Assembly (NCBI RefSeq): GCF_035917415.1
Contig: NZ_CP109073.1
Location: 3,642,501-3,706,500 of the forward strand
Reading direction: 5' to 3'
DNA from: Streptomyces sp. NBC_01803
GTDB lineage: Bacteria > Actinomycetota > Actinomycetes > Streptomycetales > Streptomycetaceae
Length of the DNA stretch: 64,000 bases
Of the stretch, positions 19,692 through 28,790 are shown in pieces. A program made the position numbers and the translations under genes. Numbering within the stretch: position 1 is the stretch's first letter; each line of letters starts with the position of its first letter. The notes under the pieces are model-generated. The model was given only the letters and a program-made list of their open reading frames with translations. It was not told the origin of the DNA and did no database searches.

Positions 19692-19726
19692 GCTCGGTGG
19701 AGCCGGATGACGAGGAGGCGCGACGT

Positions 19727-20893
19727 ATGGACGCTGGGCTCAAGCGGGAGCTGGAGGAGAAGGTCCGCGCCGGTGAGCGGCTGACCCGCGAGGACGGCGT
19801 CGCCCTGTACGAGTCGGACGACCTCGCCTGGCTCGGCGGCCTCGCCACCGAGGTACGGACGCGCAAGAACGGTGACGTCGTGTACTTCAACGTCAACCGT
19901 CACCTCAACATGACCAACGTGTGCACCGCCTCGTGCGCGTACTGCTCGTTCCAGCGCAAGCCGGGCGAGAAGGACGCGTACACCATGCGTATCGAGGAAG
20001 CGGTGCGGCTGGCGCGGGCCATGGAGGGCGACCAGCTCACCGAGCTGCACATCGTCAACGGTCTCCACCCCACGCTGCCCTGGCGGTACTACCCGCGCTC
20101 GCTGCGGGCGCTGAAGGAGGCGCTGCCGGAGTCGGTGTCGCTGAAAGCCTTCACCGCGACCGAGATTCACCACTTCGAGACCATCTCCGGTCTGCCCGCT
20201 TCCGAGATCCTCGACGAGCTGATCGACGCCGGTCTGGAGTCGCTGACCGGCGGTGGCGCCGAGATCTTCGACTGGGAGGTCAGGCAGCACATCGTCGACC
20301 ACAAGACCCACTGGGAGGACTGGTCGCGCATCCACCGGCTGGCGCACTCCAAGGGGCTGAAGACGCCCTCGACCATGCTGTACGGGCACATCGAGGAGCC
20401 TCGCCACCGCGTGGACCACGTGCTGCGGCTGCGTGAGCTCCAGGACGAGACCGGCGGCTTCCAGGTCTTCATCCCGCTGCGCTACCAGCACGACTTCGTG
20501 GACATGAAGGACGGCAAGGTCCGCAACCGGCTCCAGGAGCGGACCACGATGGCGACCGGCGCCGAGGCGCTGAAGACGTTCGCGGTCTCCCGCCTCCTGT
20601 TCGACAACGTGCCGCACGTCAAGGTCTTCTGGGTGATGCACGGCGTGCAGACCGCGCAGCTCGCCCTCCAGCACGGCGCGGACGACATGGACGGCTCGGT
20701 CGTGGAGTACAAGATCACCCATGACGCGGACAACTTCGGCACCCCCGACAAGCTCACCCGCGAGGACCTGCTGGAGCTGATCCGCGACGCCGGCTTCCGC
20801 CCGGTCGAGCGCAACACCCGGTACGAGGTGGTCCGCGAGTACGGCGGCCCCGACCCGGACCGGCGTGAGGCACCGCAGCCGATGCGGGTGTGA
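19727..20893 (+). CDS. mqnE: Aminofutalosine synthase MqnE
   Basis: 388 residues. A radical-SAM cluster CxxxCxxC (Cys66, Cys70, Cys73 in CTASCAYCSF) and the following QLTELHIVNG, IFDWEVRQHIVDHKTHW and GHIEEPRHRVDH blocks are those of MqnE. It couples 3-[(1-carboxyvinyl)oxy]benzoate (the MqnA product) with SAM to give aminodeoxyfutalosine in menaquinone synthesis. ATG 19727 follows gaggagg. The stop overlaps the next gene by 4 bp (GTGA). MqnC in the same window has the same cofactor motif but a different C-terminus. Confidence 0.95.
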   Translation: MDAGLKRELEEKVRAGERLTREDGVALYESDDLAWLGGLATEVRTRKNGDVVYFNVNRHLNMTNVCTASCAYCSFQRKPGEKDAYTMRIEEAVRLARAMEGDQLTELHIVNGLHPTLPWRYYPRSLRALKEALPESVSLKAFTATEIHHFETISGLPASEILDELIDAGLESLTGGGAEIFDWEVRQHIVDHKTHWEDWSRIHRLAHSKGLKTPSTMLYGHIEEPRHRVDHVLRLRELQDETGGFQVFIPLRYQHDFVDMKDGKVRNRLQERTTMATGAEALKTFAVSRLLFDNVPHVKVFWVMHGVQTAQLALQHGADDMDGSVVEYKITHDADNFGTPDKLTREDLLELIRDAGFRPVERNTRYEVVREYGGPDPDRREAPQPMRV

Positions 20894-21465
20894 GTGGCGT
20901 GGGAACGGACGTGAACGCGGCGGACGCGCGCCGCGGCGTGCGGGCGCGCTATGTGCTGGACCCGCCGGTCAGCCCGGCGCTGCGGGACGAGCTGGCCACG
21001 CTGTGGGCCGACGTCGTCAACGCGGGTGGCGCCGTCGGCTTCCTGCCGACCGTGACGCCGGACGACGTGCGCCCGGCGCTGCGCAGACACCTGGTGGGCA
21101 TGGCCGAGGGCACCACCCGGCTGCTGGTCGCCGCCACCGAACGCGGTCGGCCGGTGGGGACGGCGTTCTTCTCGCTCAACGCCCATCCGCTGATGCGGCA
21201 CTGGGTGTGGCTGAAGACCGTGATGATCCACCCCGACCGGCAGGGCGCCGGCGCCGGCCGGGAGTTGATGGCCGCCGCCGCCTCGGCCGCCCAGCGCATC
21301 GGCCCGGAGATCTGCGGCATACGTCTGACCTGCCGCGGTGGCCTCGGCCTGGAGCGGTTCTACGCCGCCTGCGGCTACCGCGAGACGGGCCGTGTGCCGG
21401 GCGCCATCAAGGTCGGCGAGAACGACTTCCGCGACGACGTCACCATGTGGCTGCCCCTCGGCTGA
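20890..21465 (+). CDS. GNAT-family N-acetyltransferase
   Basis: 191 residues. The acetyl-CoA site is VMIHPDRQGAGAGREL (about 112-127), followed by the strand GIRLTCRGG and the GLERFYAACGYRETGR end. Translation is probably coupled to mqnE through the GTGA overlap. The substrate is unknown; the placement after mqnE is kept in other streptomycetes as far as remembered, which hints at a metabolic link but does not prove it. Confidence 0.85.
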   Translation: MSGVGTDVNAADARRGVRARYVLDPPVSPALRDELATLWADVVNAGGAVGFLPTVTPDDVRPALRRHLVGMAEGTTRLLVAATERGRPVGTAFFSLNAHPLMRHWVWLKTVMIHPDRQGAGAGRELMAAAASAAQRIGPEICGIRLTCRGGLGLERFYAACGYRETGRVPGAIKVGENDFRDDVTMWLPLG

Positions 21466-21518
21466 CCGCCGCGGCGGCTGTGTTTGACTGGAAGGGCTCG
21501 AAAGGGAGGGACCCCACC

Positions 21519-21815
21519 GTGAGCAACAGCACCAGGCGCGCCACGCTCCAGTACACCGGCATGCGGCTGGCCGTCTTCGCCGGCTGCTTCGTCGTCCTGG
21601 CCATACTGGCCTACGTCGGCGTCATCCCCGAGTCCATCGGCGTGGCGAACCCGCTGTGGCTGATGCTGCTCGCCATCGTCGTCTCCGCGCCGATCAGCCT
21701 GGTCGCGCTGCGCGGACAGCGCGACGCCATGTCGCGGGAGATCGCCCCGGACATCGCCCGCGCCCGGCAGCGGCTCAACGCCAACCGCGGCATGGAGGAC
21801 GAGGCCACCGAGTGA
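21519..21815 (+). CDS. DUF4229-family small membrane protein
   Basis: 98 residues with two transmembrane helices (about 16-35 and 46-65) and a charged C-terminal tail (SREIAPDIARARQRLNANRG). The residues between helices (VGVIPESIGVANP) fit the DUF4229 family that follows mqnE in many actinobacteria. The GTG start has aaaggga about 10 nt upstream. Function unknown; the location suggests a role at the membrane in menaquinone metabolism (inference). Confidence 0.85.
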   Translation: MSNSTRRATLQYTGMRLAVFAGCFVVLAILAYVGVIPESIGVANPLWLMLLAIVVSAPISLVALRGQRDAMSREIAPDIARARQRLNANRGMEDEATE

Positions 21816-21860
21816 CCGGTCCGGCCGGGGCGGCGCCTCGTCCCGGACGCCCGAGGTGAA

Positions 21861-21882
21861 GACCGCCGCCTGAGCGGCGGTC
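21861..21882. terminator. Hairpin after the DUF4229 gene
   Basis: A perfect 9-bp inverted repeat GACCGCCGC / GCGGCGGTC with a CTGA loop. It lies 46 bp after the DUF4229 stop and exactly at the broken edge of the PBP4-like remnant on the other strand, so it can serve both strands. Confidence 0.7.
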
Positions 21883-22172
21883 GGGGCCGAGGATGGCCAG
21901 GGCGGCGGCCGAGGTGAGCAGCTTGGTGGTGGAGGCGGGCATCAGGCGGTCTCCGCGCCGCGCTCGCACAGCGTCTCGCCGTCGGCCGCGTCGCGCACGA
22001 CGACGCTCGCTCGGCCGCCGTCGAGGCGCGGGTCGGCGAGCAGCCGGTCGAGCTCGGCGGCGAACGCCGGCTCCTGGTCCTCCGCGCCGACCGGGGAGGA
22101 CCAGGCGAGGATCGGGGCGAGACAGAGAACACCGGCGAGGGTCCCGGTCCGGCGGGGTGGGGGGCGCGTCAT
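21883..22172 (-). pseudogene. Remnant of a PBP4-type D-Ala-D-Ala carboxypeptidase (dacB)
   Basis: The frame from ATG 22172 encodes a signal peptide (GTLAGVLCLAPILAWSSPVGA) and the PBP4 start (FAAELDRLLADPRL, ASVVVRDAADGETL), then stops at 21942 after RGAETA. The continuation LMPASTTKLLTSAAAL, with the catalytic SxxK motif (STTK), is present in the next frame. Adding one C in gagaccgcctgatg joins them. After LAILGPD homology ends at the hairpin at 21861-21882, so about 400 residues, including the SxN and KTG motifs, are gone. A one-base deletion plus truncation makes the gene dead. Whether the frameshift is real or a base-call error, the truncation remains. Confidence 0.85.
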
Positions 22173-22225
22173 GGCACGAGAGCATGTCGGACGCTCCCGT
22201 CAAGGACGACAGACCGGTGGAGATG

Positions 22226-22240
22226 TGTCAGTAGGTGACA
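22226..22240. promoter_or_regulatory. Short inverted repeat upstream of the acyl-CoA ligase
   Basis: TGTCA-GTAGG-TGACA is a perfect 5-bp dyad within an unusually AT-rich stretch (22220-22290) between the dacB remnant and the ligase gene. It could be an operator for a fatty-acid regulator. The ligase start is 155 bp downstream. No confident -35/-10 pair was found. Confidence 0.3.
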
Positions 22241-22394
22241 AGACCATTGTTTTCCATGTGTATTTTCGGTCATGCTGAGCCAGGTACAAGATCGTGAGTG
22301 GTAGTTCCGGTGAAAGGACCGGTCAATCCGCTCTGAACTGGGCAGAATCATGAGATCCACCCAGTCCAGGGTCGCACCGGGGAGGACGGTTTAC

Positions 22395-24419
22395 ATGTCC
22401 GGAACGCACGTCAAGAGCCCACCCACCACTCCGTCCCTTCTCTATCCGGACCTGCGCATCGAGCGAGGCGTCGTCACCGGAGCCTCCATGCCCCAGCTCG
22501 CGCCCGCCGTCGAGGAGGGCAGCCTCGCCGACATCCCGTTCGTGAACGCGCAGGAGGCGCCCGACGACATCGCCCTCAGCCGCAAGTATCGCGACGGGAC
22601 CTGGCGCGACGTCACCTGCGCCGAGTTCGCCACGGAGGTGATGGACGTCGCCAAGGGCCTCATAGCCCACGGGCTGCGTCCCGGCGACCGGATCGCCATC
22701 ATGTCCCGCACCCGCTACGAGTGGACCCTGCTGGACTTCGCCGCCTGGGCCGCCGGTCTGATCTCGGTCCCGATATACCCCACCTCCTCCCCGCATCAGG
22801 TGAGCTACATCCTGCGCGACGCGGGGGTGCGGGCCTGCGCGGTCGAGGGGGTCGAGGAAGCCCGGATGCTCACCGCCCTCCGGTCCGAGCTGCCCGACCT
22901 GGAACACCTGTGGCAGATCACCGCCATCTCCGGCACCGAGACCAGCGCCATCGGCCAGATCGCCGCCGTGGGCCACGACATCCCGGACTCCGCCGTCGAA
23001 GAGCGTCGCTCCCTGCTCGCGCCCTGGCTGGCCGCCACCATCATCTACACGTCGGGCACCACCGGCGTGCCCAAGGGCTGCGTGATCACCCACGCCAACA
23101 TGTTCGCCGAGGTGGACAACGGCATCGAGCTGCTCTACCCGATGTACGAGTTCGCCGTGGACGAGCCCGCCTCCACCCTGCTCTTCCTGCCCCTCGCCCA
23201 CGTGCTCGGCCGCACCCTCGCCATCGGCTGTTTGCGGGCCAGGGTCCGTCTCGGCCACGCGCCCAGCGTGCAGACCGACGAGCTGCTGGCCGACTTCGCG
23301 GGCTTCCAGCCGACGTTCCTCTTCGCCATCCCCTATCTGCTGGAGAAGGTGTACAACACCGGCCGCGCCACCGCCGAGAGCATGGGCCGGGCCGCCTCGT
23401 TCGACCGGGCGGCGCGCGTCGCCCGCCGGTTCGGCGTCGCCGCCGAGGCCGCCCAGCACAGCACCGTCAACGGTCCGGCGCTCAGCCCCGTGGCCATGCG
23501 CCTCGCCCGCCACAACGGGATCACCACCGAGACCCCGCTCAGCGCCGTCAGGGGCCCCGGCATCGGCCTGCGGCTGGCCCGCGCCCTGTACGACGTGCTG
23601 GTCTACCGGCGGATCAGGGCCGCGCTCGGCGGCAAGCTCCGGCACGTCGTCTGCGGCGGCTCGCCGCTGGGCAGGCAGCTCGGCACGTTCTTCGAGGGCG
23701 CCGGCGTCCACATCTACGAGGGCTACGGCCTGACCGAGACCTCCGCGGCGGTCACCGTCACCCCGCCGCACGCCCCCCGGATCGGCACCGTGGGCTGGCC
23801 CATGCCCGGTACCGACGTGCGGATCGCCGCCGACGGCGAGGTGCTGGTGCGCGGCGCCCAGATCTTCAGCGGCTACTGGGACGCCGAGCGCCGCGAGGTG
23901 GTGTCCGCCACCGACGCCGACGGCTGGCTCGCCACCGGGGACATCGGCTCCATGGACCAGGACGGCTATCTGACGATCACCGGCCGCAAGAAGGACCTGA
24001 TCGTCACGTCCAACGGCAAGAACGTCGCCCCCGCGCCGCTGGAGGACGCGCTGCGCGCCCACCCGCTGGTCAGCCAGTGCATGGTGGTCGGCGACGACCG
24101 CCCTTACCTCACGGCGCTGATCACGCTGGACCCCGACGGCCTCGCCCACTGGCAGCAGATCACCGGCCGCAAGCGGATCCCGATGAGCAAGCTCATCACC
24201 GACCCCGAGCTGCTGCGCCACCTCCAGCGGGCCATAGACGACGCCAACAGCTTCGTCTCCACCCCCGAGTCGATCCGCCGCTTCAAGGTGCTGCCGCGGG
24301 ACTTCACCATGGACTCCGGCCACCTGACGCCGTCGATGAAGCTCCGCCGGGCCGCCGTCCTGCGGGACTACGCGACCGAGGTCAATCAGCTCTACCGCAA
24401 GGGCGTGGTCGAGCGCTGA
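22395..24419 (+). CDS. Long-chain fatty acid-CoA ligase (AMP-forming)
   Basis: 674 residues of the ANL superfamily. The P-loop is YTSGTTGVPKG (218-228), A5 motif GYGLTET (443-449), the WLATGDIG region near 515, and the C-terminal GRKKDLIVTSNGKN (about 530-543). It activates fatty acids to acyl-CoA through acyl-adenylate, and is similar in layout to FadD15-type enzymes; the roughly 35-residue N-terminal extension is longer than usual. ATG 22395 follows ggagga. It is transcribed alone toward the cold-shock gene. Confidence 0.93.
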   Translation: MSGTHVKSPPTTPSLLYPDLRIERGVVTGASMPQLAPAVEEGSLADIPFVNAQEAPDDIALSRKYRDGTWRDVTCAEFATEVMDVAKGLIAHGLRPGDRIAIMSRTRYEWTLLDFAAWAAGLISVPIYPTSSPHQVSYILRDAGVRACAVEGVEEARMLTALRSELPDLEHLWQITAISGTETSAIGQIAAVGHDIPDSAVEERRSLLAPWLAATIIYTSGTTGVPKGCVITHANMFAEVDNGIELLYPMYEFAVDEPASTLLFLPLAHVLGRTLAIGCLRARVRLGHAPSVQTDELLADFAGFQPTFLFAIPYLLEKVYNTGRATAESMGRAASFDRAARVARRFGVAAEAAQHSTVNGPALSPVAMRLARHNGITTETPLSAVRGPGIGLRLARALYDVLVYRRIRAALGGKLRHVVCGGSPLGRQLGTFFEGAGVHIYEGYGLTETSAAVTVTPPHAPRIGTVGWPMPGTDVRIAADGEVLVRGAQIFSGYWDAERREVVSATDADGWLATGDIGSMDQDGYLTITGRKKDLIVTSNGKNVAPAPLEDALRAHPLVSQCMVVGDDRPYLTALITLDPDGLAHWQQITGRKRIPMSKLITDPELLRHLQRAIDDANSFVSTPESIRRFKVLPRDFTMDSGHLTPSMKLRRAAVLRDYATEVNQLYRKGVVER

Positions 24420-24436
24420 GCCGGCTTCGGCGTGGA

Positions 24437-24520
24437 CAGGCACGGAAAGGCACGGAAAGGCGCGGAAAGGCGCGGAAGGGCATGGAAAGGCGTGAAGAGG
24501 ACGGAAAGGAACGGAAAGGC
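24437..24520. repeat. Imperfect tandem repeat, unit about 10 bp (ggaaaggcrc)
   Basis: About eight degenerate copies of a decamer like cggaaaggca follow the ligase stop codon. A 13-bp direct repeat gtaagcctcagag comes next, at 24523-24535 and 24558-24570. Strand asymmetry is strong (purine-rich on plus). It is intergenic; no coding signal supports the ORFs that cross it. Confidence 0.75.
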
Positions 24521-24576
24521 CGGTAAGCCTCAGAGTCGTGGAACGCCTCAGGATCCAGTAAGCCTCAGAGAAAGGC

Positions 24577-24604
24577 AGGAGCCCCCGCCGGGGCGGGGGC
24601 TCCT
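24577..24604. terminator. Bidirectional terminator between acyl-CoA ligase and csp
   Basis: A perfect 13-bp inverted repeat aggagcccccgcc / ggcgggggctcct with only two bases between arms, so the inner pairs open as the loop. It separates two converging genes and can end both transcripts. Confidence 0.88.
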
Positions 24605-24646
24605 TAGTGGTACAACGCCGAGACCGGCGGCCCGGGGGCCTTGGCC

Positions 24647-24850
24647 TCAGACGACGGTGACGTTCTCCGCCTGCGGACCCTTCGGGCCCTGGGTGACGTC
24701 GAACGTCACGGCCTGGCTCTCCTCAAGAGAACGGAAACCGTTGGCGTTGATCGCGGAATAGTGGACGAAGACATCAGGGCCGCCGCCATCCTGGGCGATG
24801 AAGCCAAAGCCCTTCTCGGCGTTGAACCACTTGACGGTTCCGGTAGCCAT
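24647..24850 (-). CDS. Cold-shock protein (CspA family)
   Basis: 67 residues, a single cold-shock domain. RNP1 is KGFGFI (13-18) and RNP2 is VFVH (27-30); the C-terminus is [10 protein letters not shown]. It binds single-stranded RNA/DNA and melts RNA structure. In S. coelicolor the homologue in this place is one of the scoF-type genes (from memory). The start has ggaggg upstream and a leader of about 130 nt, long as is usual for csp genes. Confidence 0.96.
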   Translation of the reverse strand: MATGTVKWFNAEKGFGFIAQDGGGPDVFVHYSAINANGFRSLEESQAVTFDVTQGPKGPQAENVTVV

Positions 24851-24984
24851 GTATAAGCCCTCCCTGGGCCTAAAAGGGTCGCCCTGCTCCAGAACCTGCA
24901 TTGAAGCCTGAAAACGACGAAAGCCCGCGGTCACATGCTCCGCAGGCTCGTACTGCAAGGGAAACCAAACTGCAACTCTCCTCG

Positions 24985-25942
<958 letters not shown>

Positions 25943-25944
25943 CG

Positions 25945-27492
25945 ATGGAGCCGCTCCAGGCCGGCGATCCGCGCGCCATCGGCGCGTACCGCATTGTGCG
26001 CCGGCTCGGCCAGGGCGGCATGGGGCGGGTCTATCTGGGGCGCAGCGCCGGCGGTCGCACCGTGGCGGTCAAGGTCGTCCACCCGCACTACGCCACCGAC
26101 GCCCGGTTCCGCGCCCGGTTCGCCCGCGAGGTGGCCGCCGCCCGGCTCGTCGGGGGCGCCTGGACGGCCCCCGTGCTGGACGCCGACCCGGACGCCGAGA
26201 TCCCCTGGGTGGCCACCGGCTATGTCGCCGGCCCCGATCTGCACCGCGCCGTGGACGCCCACGGCGCCCTCCCCCGGCACACCGTGCTGGCGCTCGCCGC
26301 CGGCCTGGCCGAGGCGCTGGCCGCCGTCCACGAGCGGGGGCTGGTGCACCGGGACGTCAAGCCGTCCAACGTGCTCCTCGCCCTGGAGGGCCCGCGGCTG
26401 ATCGACTTCGGCATCGCCCGCGCCACCGACGCCACGGCCCAGCTCACGGCGACCGGCGCGACGGTCGGCTCGCCCGGCTACATGTCGCCCGAGCAGGTCA
26501 TGGGCCGTCAGGTCGGCCCGGAGACGGACGTCTTCGCGTTCGGCGCGGTGCTGGCCTTCGCCGCCGGCGGCCGTCCGCCGTTCACCGGGGAGAGCGCGCC
26601 GCACCTGCTGTACCAGGTCGTGCACGAGGAGCCGAGCCTGGACGCGGTGCCCCAGGATCTGCGCGGCCTGGTCGCCGCCTGCCTGGCCAAGGACCCGGCC
26701 GCCCGGCCCGCCCTCAAGGAGGTGGCCGCCGCCTGCGCGGGCGAAGGCGGCGCGGCCGGCCTCGTCGGGCCCGGCTGGCTGCCCCAGCCGGTGGTCGAGG
26801 ACGTCAGCCGCCGCGCGGTCGGGCTGCTTGATCTGGAGGAGGTTCCCCCGGAGGCCGTCGCGTCCGCGCCGGCCGGGATGTTCGGGCCGCCGACGACGCA
26901 CACCGCCGGGATCACCACCCCGCCGTTCGGGTCCGGGACCTCCGCCGACTCGCCGCCGGGACGGCGGCGGGCCCGGCTGGTCGTCCCGGCCGTGGCCCTC
27001 GGCGTCCTGCTGCTGCTCGGCGGCGTGCTCGGGGCGGGCCTGCTCGACGGCTCCGGGGACTCCGCCGGATCGGGCGGCTCGGACGGCACGGACGGCGGCG
27101 GTGACAGTGACGGTGACGACGGCGGCGGTGGCGGCGACGCGCTGCCGGCCGAGTACGTGGGGGAGTGGGAGGGCCAGCTGACCGTGCTCGGCCTGCCCGG
27201 CGGCCCGCTGGCCCTCACCCTGGAGAACGGCCGGGTCGGCGACCGGGTCGGCACCGCGACCTCCTCGGACGCGATGGGCCTGTCCACCTGCGTGGACCGG
27301 CTGACGCTCAAGGAGGTCGGTGAGCGGGAGATCACCTTCGACGCCCGGGTCGACCAGGAGGAGTCCTCGCAGACCAACTTCTGCGTCGAGGGCGACTTCG
27401 AGGTCATCCTGAGCCTCGACGACGCCGGCGCGCTGCGCTACACGAGCAACCAGCCCGGTGGCGATCTGGAGGGCGAGCTGCGCCGCCCCTGA
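25945..27492 (+). CDS. Membrane Ser/Thr protein kinase (PASTA-less PknB-type)
   Basis: 515 residues. The kinase domain is at 14-275: GQGGMGRV (22-29), Lys43, HRDVKPSN (135-142) and DFG (154-156). A Pro/Thr-rich juxtamembrane stretch leads to one transmembrane helix at about 345-370. After a Gly/Asp/Ser-rich linker comes an extracytoplasmic domain of about 115 residues with two cysteines (STCVD and NFCVE), likely a sensor. It has no PASTA repeats. It starts 2 bp after mqnA, so the two are translated from one message; whether it phosphorylates menaquinone enzymes is unknown. Confidence 0.92.
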   Translation: MEPLQAGDPRAIGAYRIVRRLGQGGMGRVYLGRSAGGRTVAVKVVHPHYATDARFRARFAREVAAARLVGGAWTAPVLDADPDAEIPWVATGYVAGPDLHRAVDAHGALPRHTVLALAAGLAEALAAVHERGLVHRDVKPSNVLLALEGPRLIDFGIARATDATAQLTATGATVGSPGYMSPEQVMGRQVGPETDVFAFGAVLAFAAGGRPPFTGESAPHLLYQVVHEEPSLDAVPQDLRGLVAACLAKDPAARPALKEVAAACAGEGGAAGLVGPGWLPQPVVEDVSRRAVGLLDLEEVPPEAVASAPAGMFGPPTTHTAGITTPPFGSGTSADSPPGRRRARLVVPAVALGVLLLLGGVLGAGLLDGSGDSAGSGGSDGTDGGGDSDGDDGGGGGDALPAEYVGEWEGQLTVLGLPGGPLALTLENGRVGDRVGTATSSDAMGLSTCVDRLTLKEVGEREITFDARVDQEESSQTNFCVEGDFEVILSLDDAGALRYTSNQPGGDLEGELRRP

Positions 27493-27572
27493 GGCACCCA
27501 CCGGCCCGAGGGCCTTCGATGCGCTGGCGTACGCTGGGACGGTCGTTGCGATTCGCGTCGAAGGGATGCCCG

Positions 27573-28769
27573 ATGGGCGAGAGCGCTGACCTGCGGACCG
27601 TGCTCGACCGTGCCGCCGGAGGTGGCCGGATCAGTCCCGAGGAGGCGCTCGCGCTGTACCGGTCCGCGCCGCTGCACGCGCTGGGGCAGGCGGCCGACGC
27701 CGTACGCCGCCGCCGGTACGCGGGGACCGAGCAGATCGCCACGTACATCATCGAGCGCAACATCAACTACACCAACGCCTGCGTGACGGCCTGCAAGTTC
27801 TGCGCCTTCTACGCCGCGCCCAAGAGCGAGCAGGCGTGGACCCGGGACCTCGACGACATCCTGCGGCGCTGCGAGGAGACCGTGGCGCTGGGCGGCACCC
27901 AGATCATGTTCCAGGGCGGCCACCACCCGGACTTCGGCGTGGAGTACTACGAGCGGCACTTCGCCGCGATCAAGGAGCGGTTCCCCCAGCTCGTCATCCA
28001 CTCGCTGGGCGCGTCCGAGGTCGAGCACATGGCCCGCATCTCGGGCGTCACCGCCGAGGAGGCGATCCGCCGCATCCACGCCGCCGGCCTCGACTCGTTC
28101 GCCGGGGCCGGCGCCGAGCTGCTGCCGGCCAGGGCGCGGCAGGCGATCGCGCCGCTGAAGGAGTCCGGCGAGCGCTGGCTGGAGATCATGGAGACCGCGC
28201 ACCGGCTGGGCGTGGAGTCCACCTCCACCATGCTGATGGGCACCGGCGAGACCAACGCCGAGCGGATCGAGCACCTGCGGATGATCCGCGACACGCAGGA
28301 CCGCACCGGTGGCTTCCGGGCGTTCATCCCCTACACCTACCAGCCGCACAACAACCACCTGAAGGGCCGGACGCAGGCGACGCTCTTCGAGTATCTGCGG
28401 ATGATCGCGATCGCCCGCCTCTTCCTCGACAACGTCGCCCACATCCAGGGCTCATGGCTGACCACGGGCAAGGAGGTCGGCCAGCTCTCGCTGCACTACG
28501 GCGCGGACGACCTCGGCTCGGTGATGCTGGAGGAGAACGTGGTCTCCTCCGCCGGCGCGAAGCACCGGTCGAACCGGATGGAGCTGCTGCACCTCATCCG
28601 CGCCGCGGGCCGCGTCCCGGCCCAGCGCGCCACCACATACGAGCACTTGGTGGTCCACGACGATCCGGCGAACGACCCGGTGGACGACCGTGTGGTGTCC
28701 CACCTGTCCTCGACGGCGATCGAGGGCGGCACGGCCCACCCGGAGCTGAAGGTGGTCAGCGCGGGCTGA
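27573..28769 (+). CDS. mqnC: Cyclic dehypoxanthine futalosine synthase MqnC
   Basis: 398 residues, radical SAM. The CxxxCxxC motif is at Cys70, Cys74, Cys77 (NACVTACKFCAFY). MFQGGHHPDFGVEYYE, ESTSTMLMGTGET and FIPYTYQPHNN are MqnC blocks. It cyclises dehypoxanthinyl futalosine to the naphthol skeleton in menaquinone synthesis. ATG 27573 is preferred, with gaaggg 7 nt upstream; an in-frame ATG at 27519 adds 18 residues. It ends 21 bp from the converging sugar-transport operon with no clear terminator between. Confidence 0.95.
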   Translation: MGESADLRTVLDRAAGGGRISPEEALALYRSAPLHALGQAADAVRRRRYAGTEQIATYIIERNINYTNACVTACKFCAFYAAPKSEQAWTRDLDDILRRCEETVALGGTQIMFQGGHHPDFGVEYYERHFAAIKERFPQLVIHSLGASEVEHMARISGVTAEEAIRRIHAAGLDSFAGAGAELLPARARQAIAPLKESGERWLEIMETAHRLGVESTSTMLMGTGETNAERIEHLRMIRDTQDRTGGFRAFIPYTYQPHNNHLKGRTQATLFEYLRMIAIARLFLDNVAHIQGSWLTTGKEVGQLSLHYGADDLGSVMLEENVVSSAGAKHRSNRMELLHLIRAAGRVPAQRATTYEHLVVHDDPANDPVDDRVVSHLSSTAIEGGTAHPELKVVSAG

Positions 28770-28790
28770 GCGGTCCCCGGCCCGCGCGGC

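Noticed and set aside
22323..24443. 706-codon minus-strand ORF opposite the acyl-CoA ligase
   Set aside because: Shadow frame with His/Gly/Val/Asp bias; the plus strand has all ANL-enzyme motifs.
24437..24520. CRISPR array
   Set aside because: Units are about 10 bp, contiguous and degenerate, with no spacers and no cas genes.
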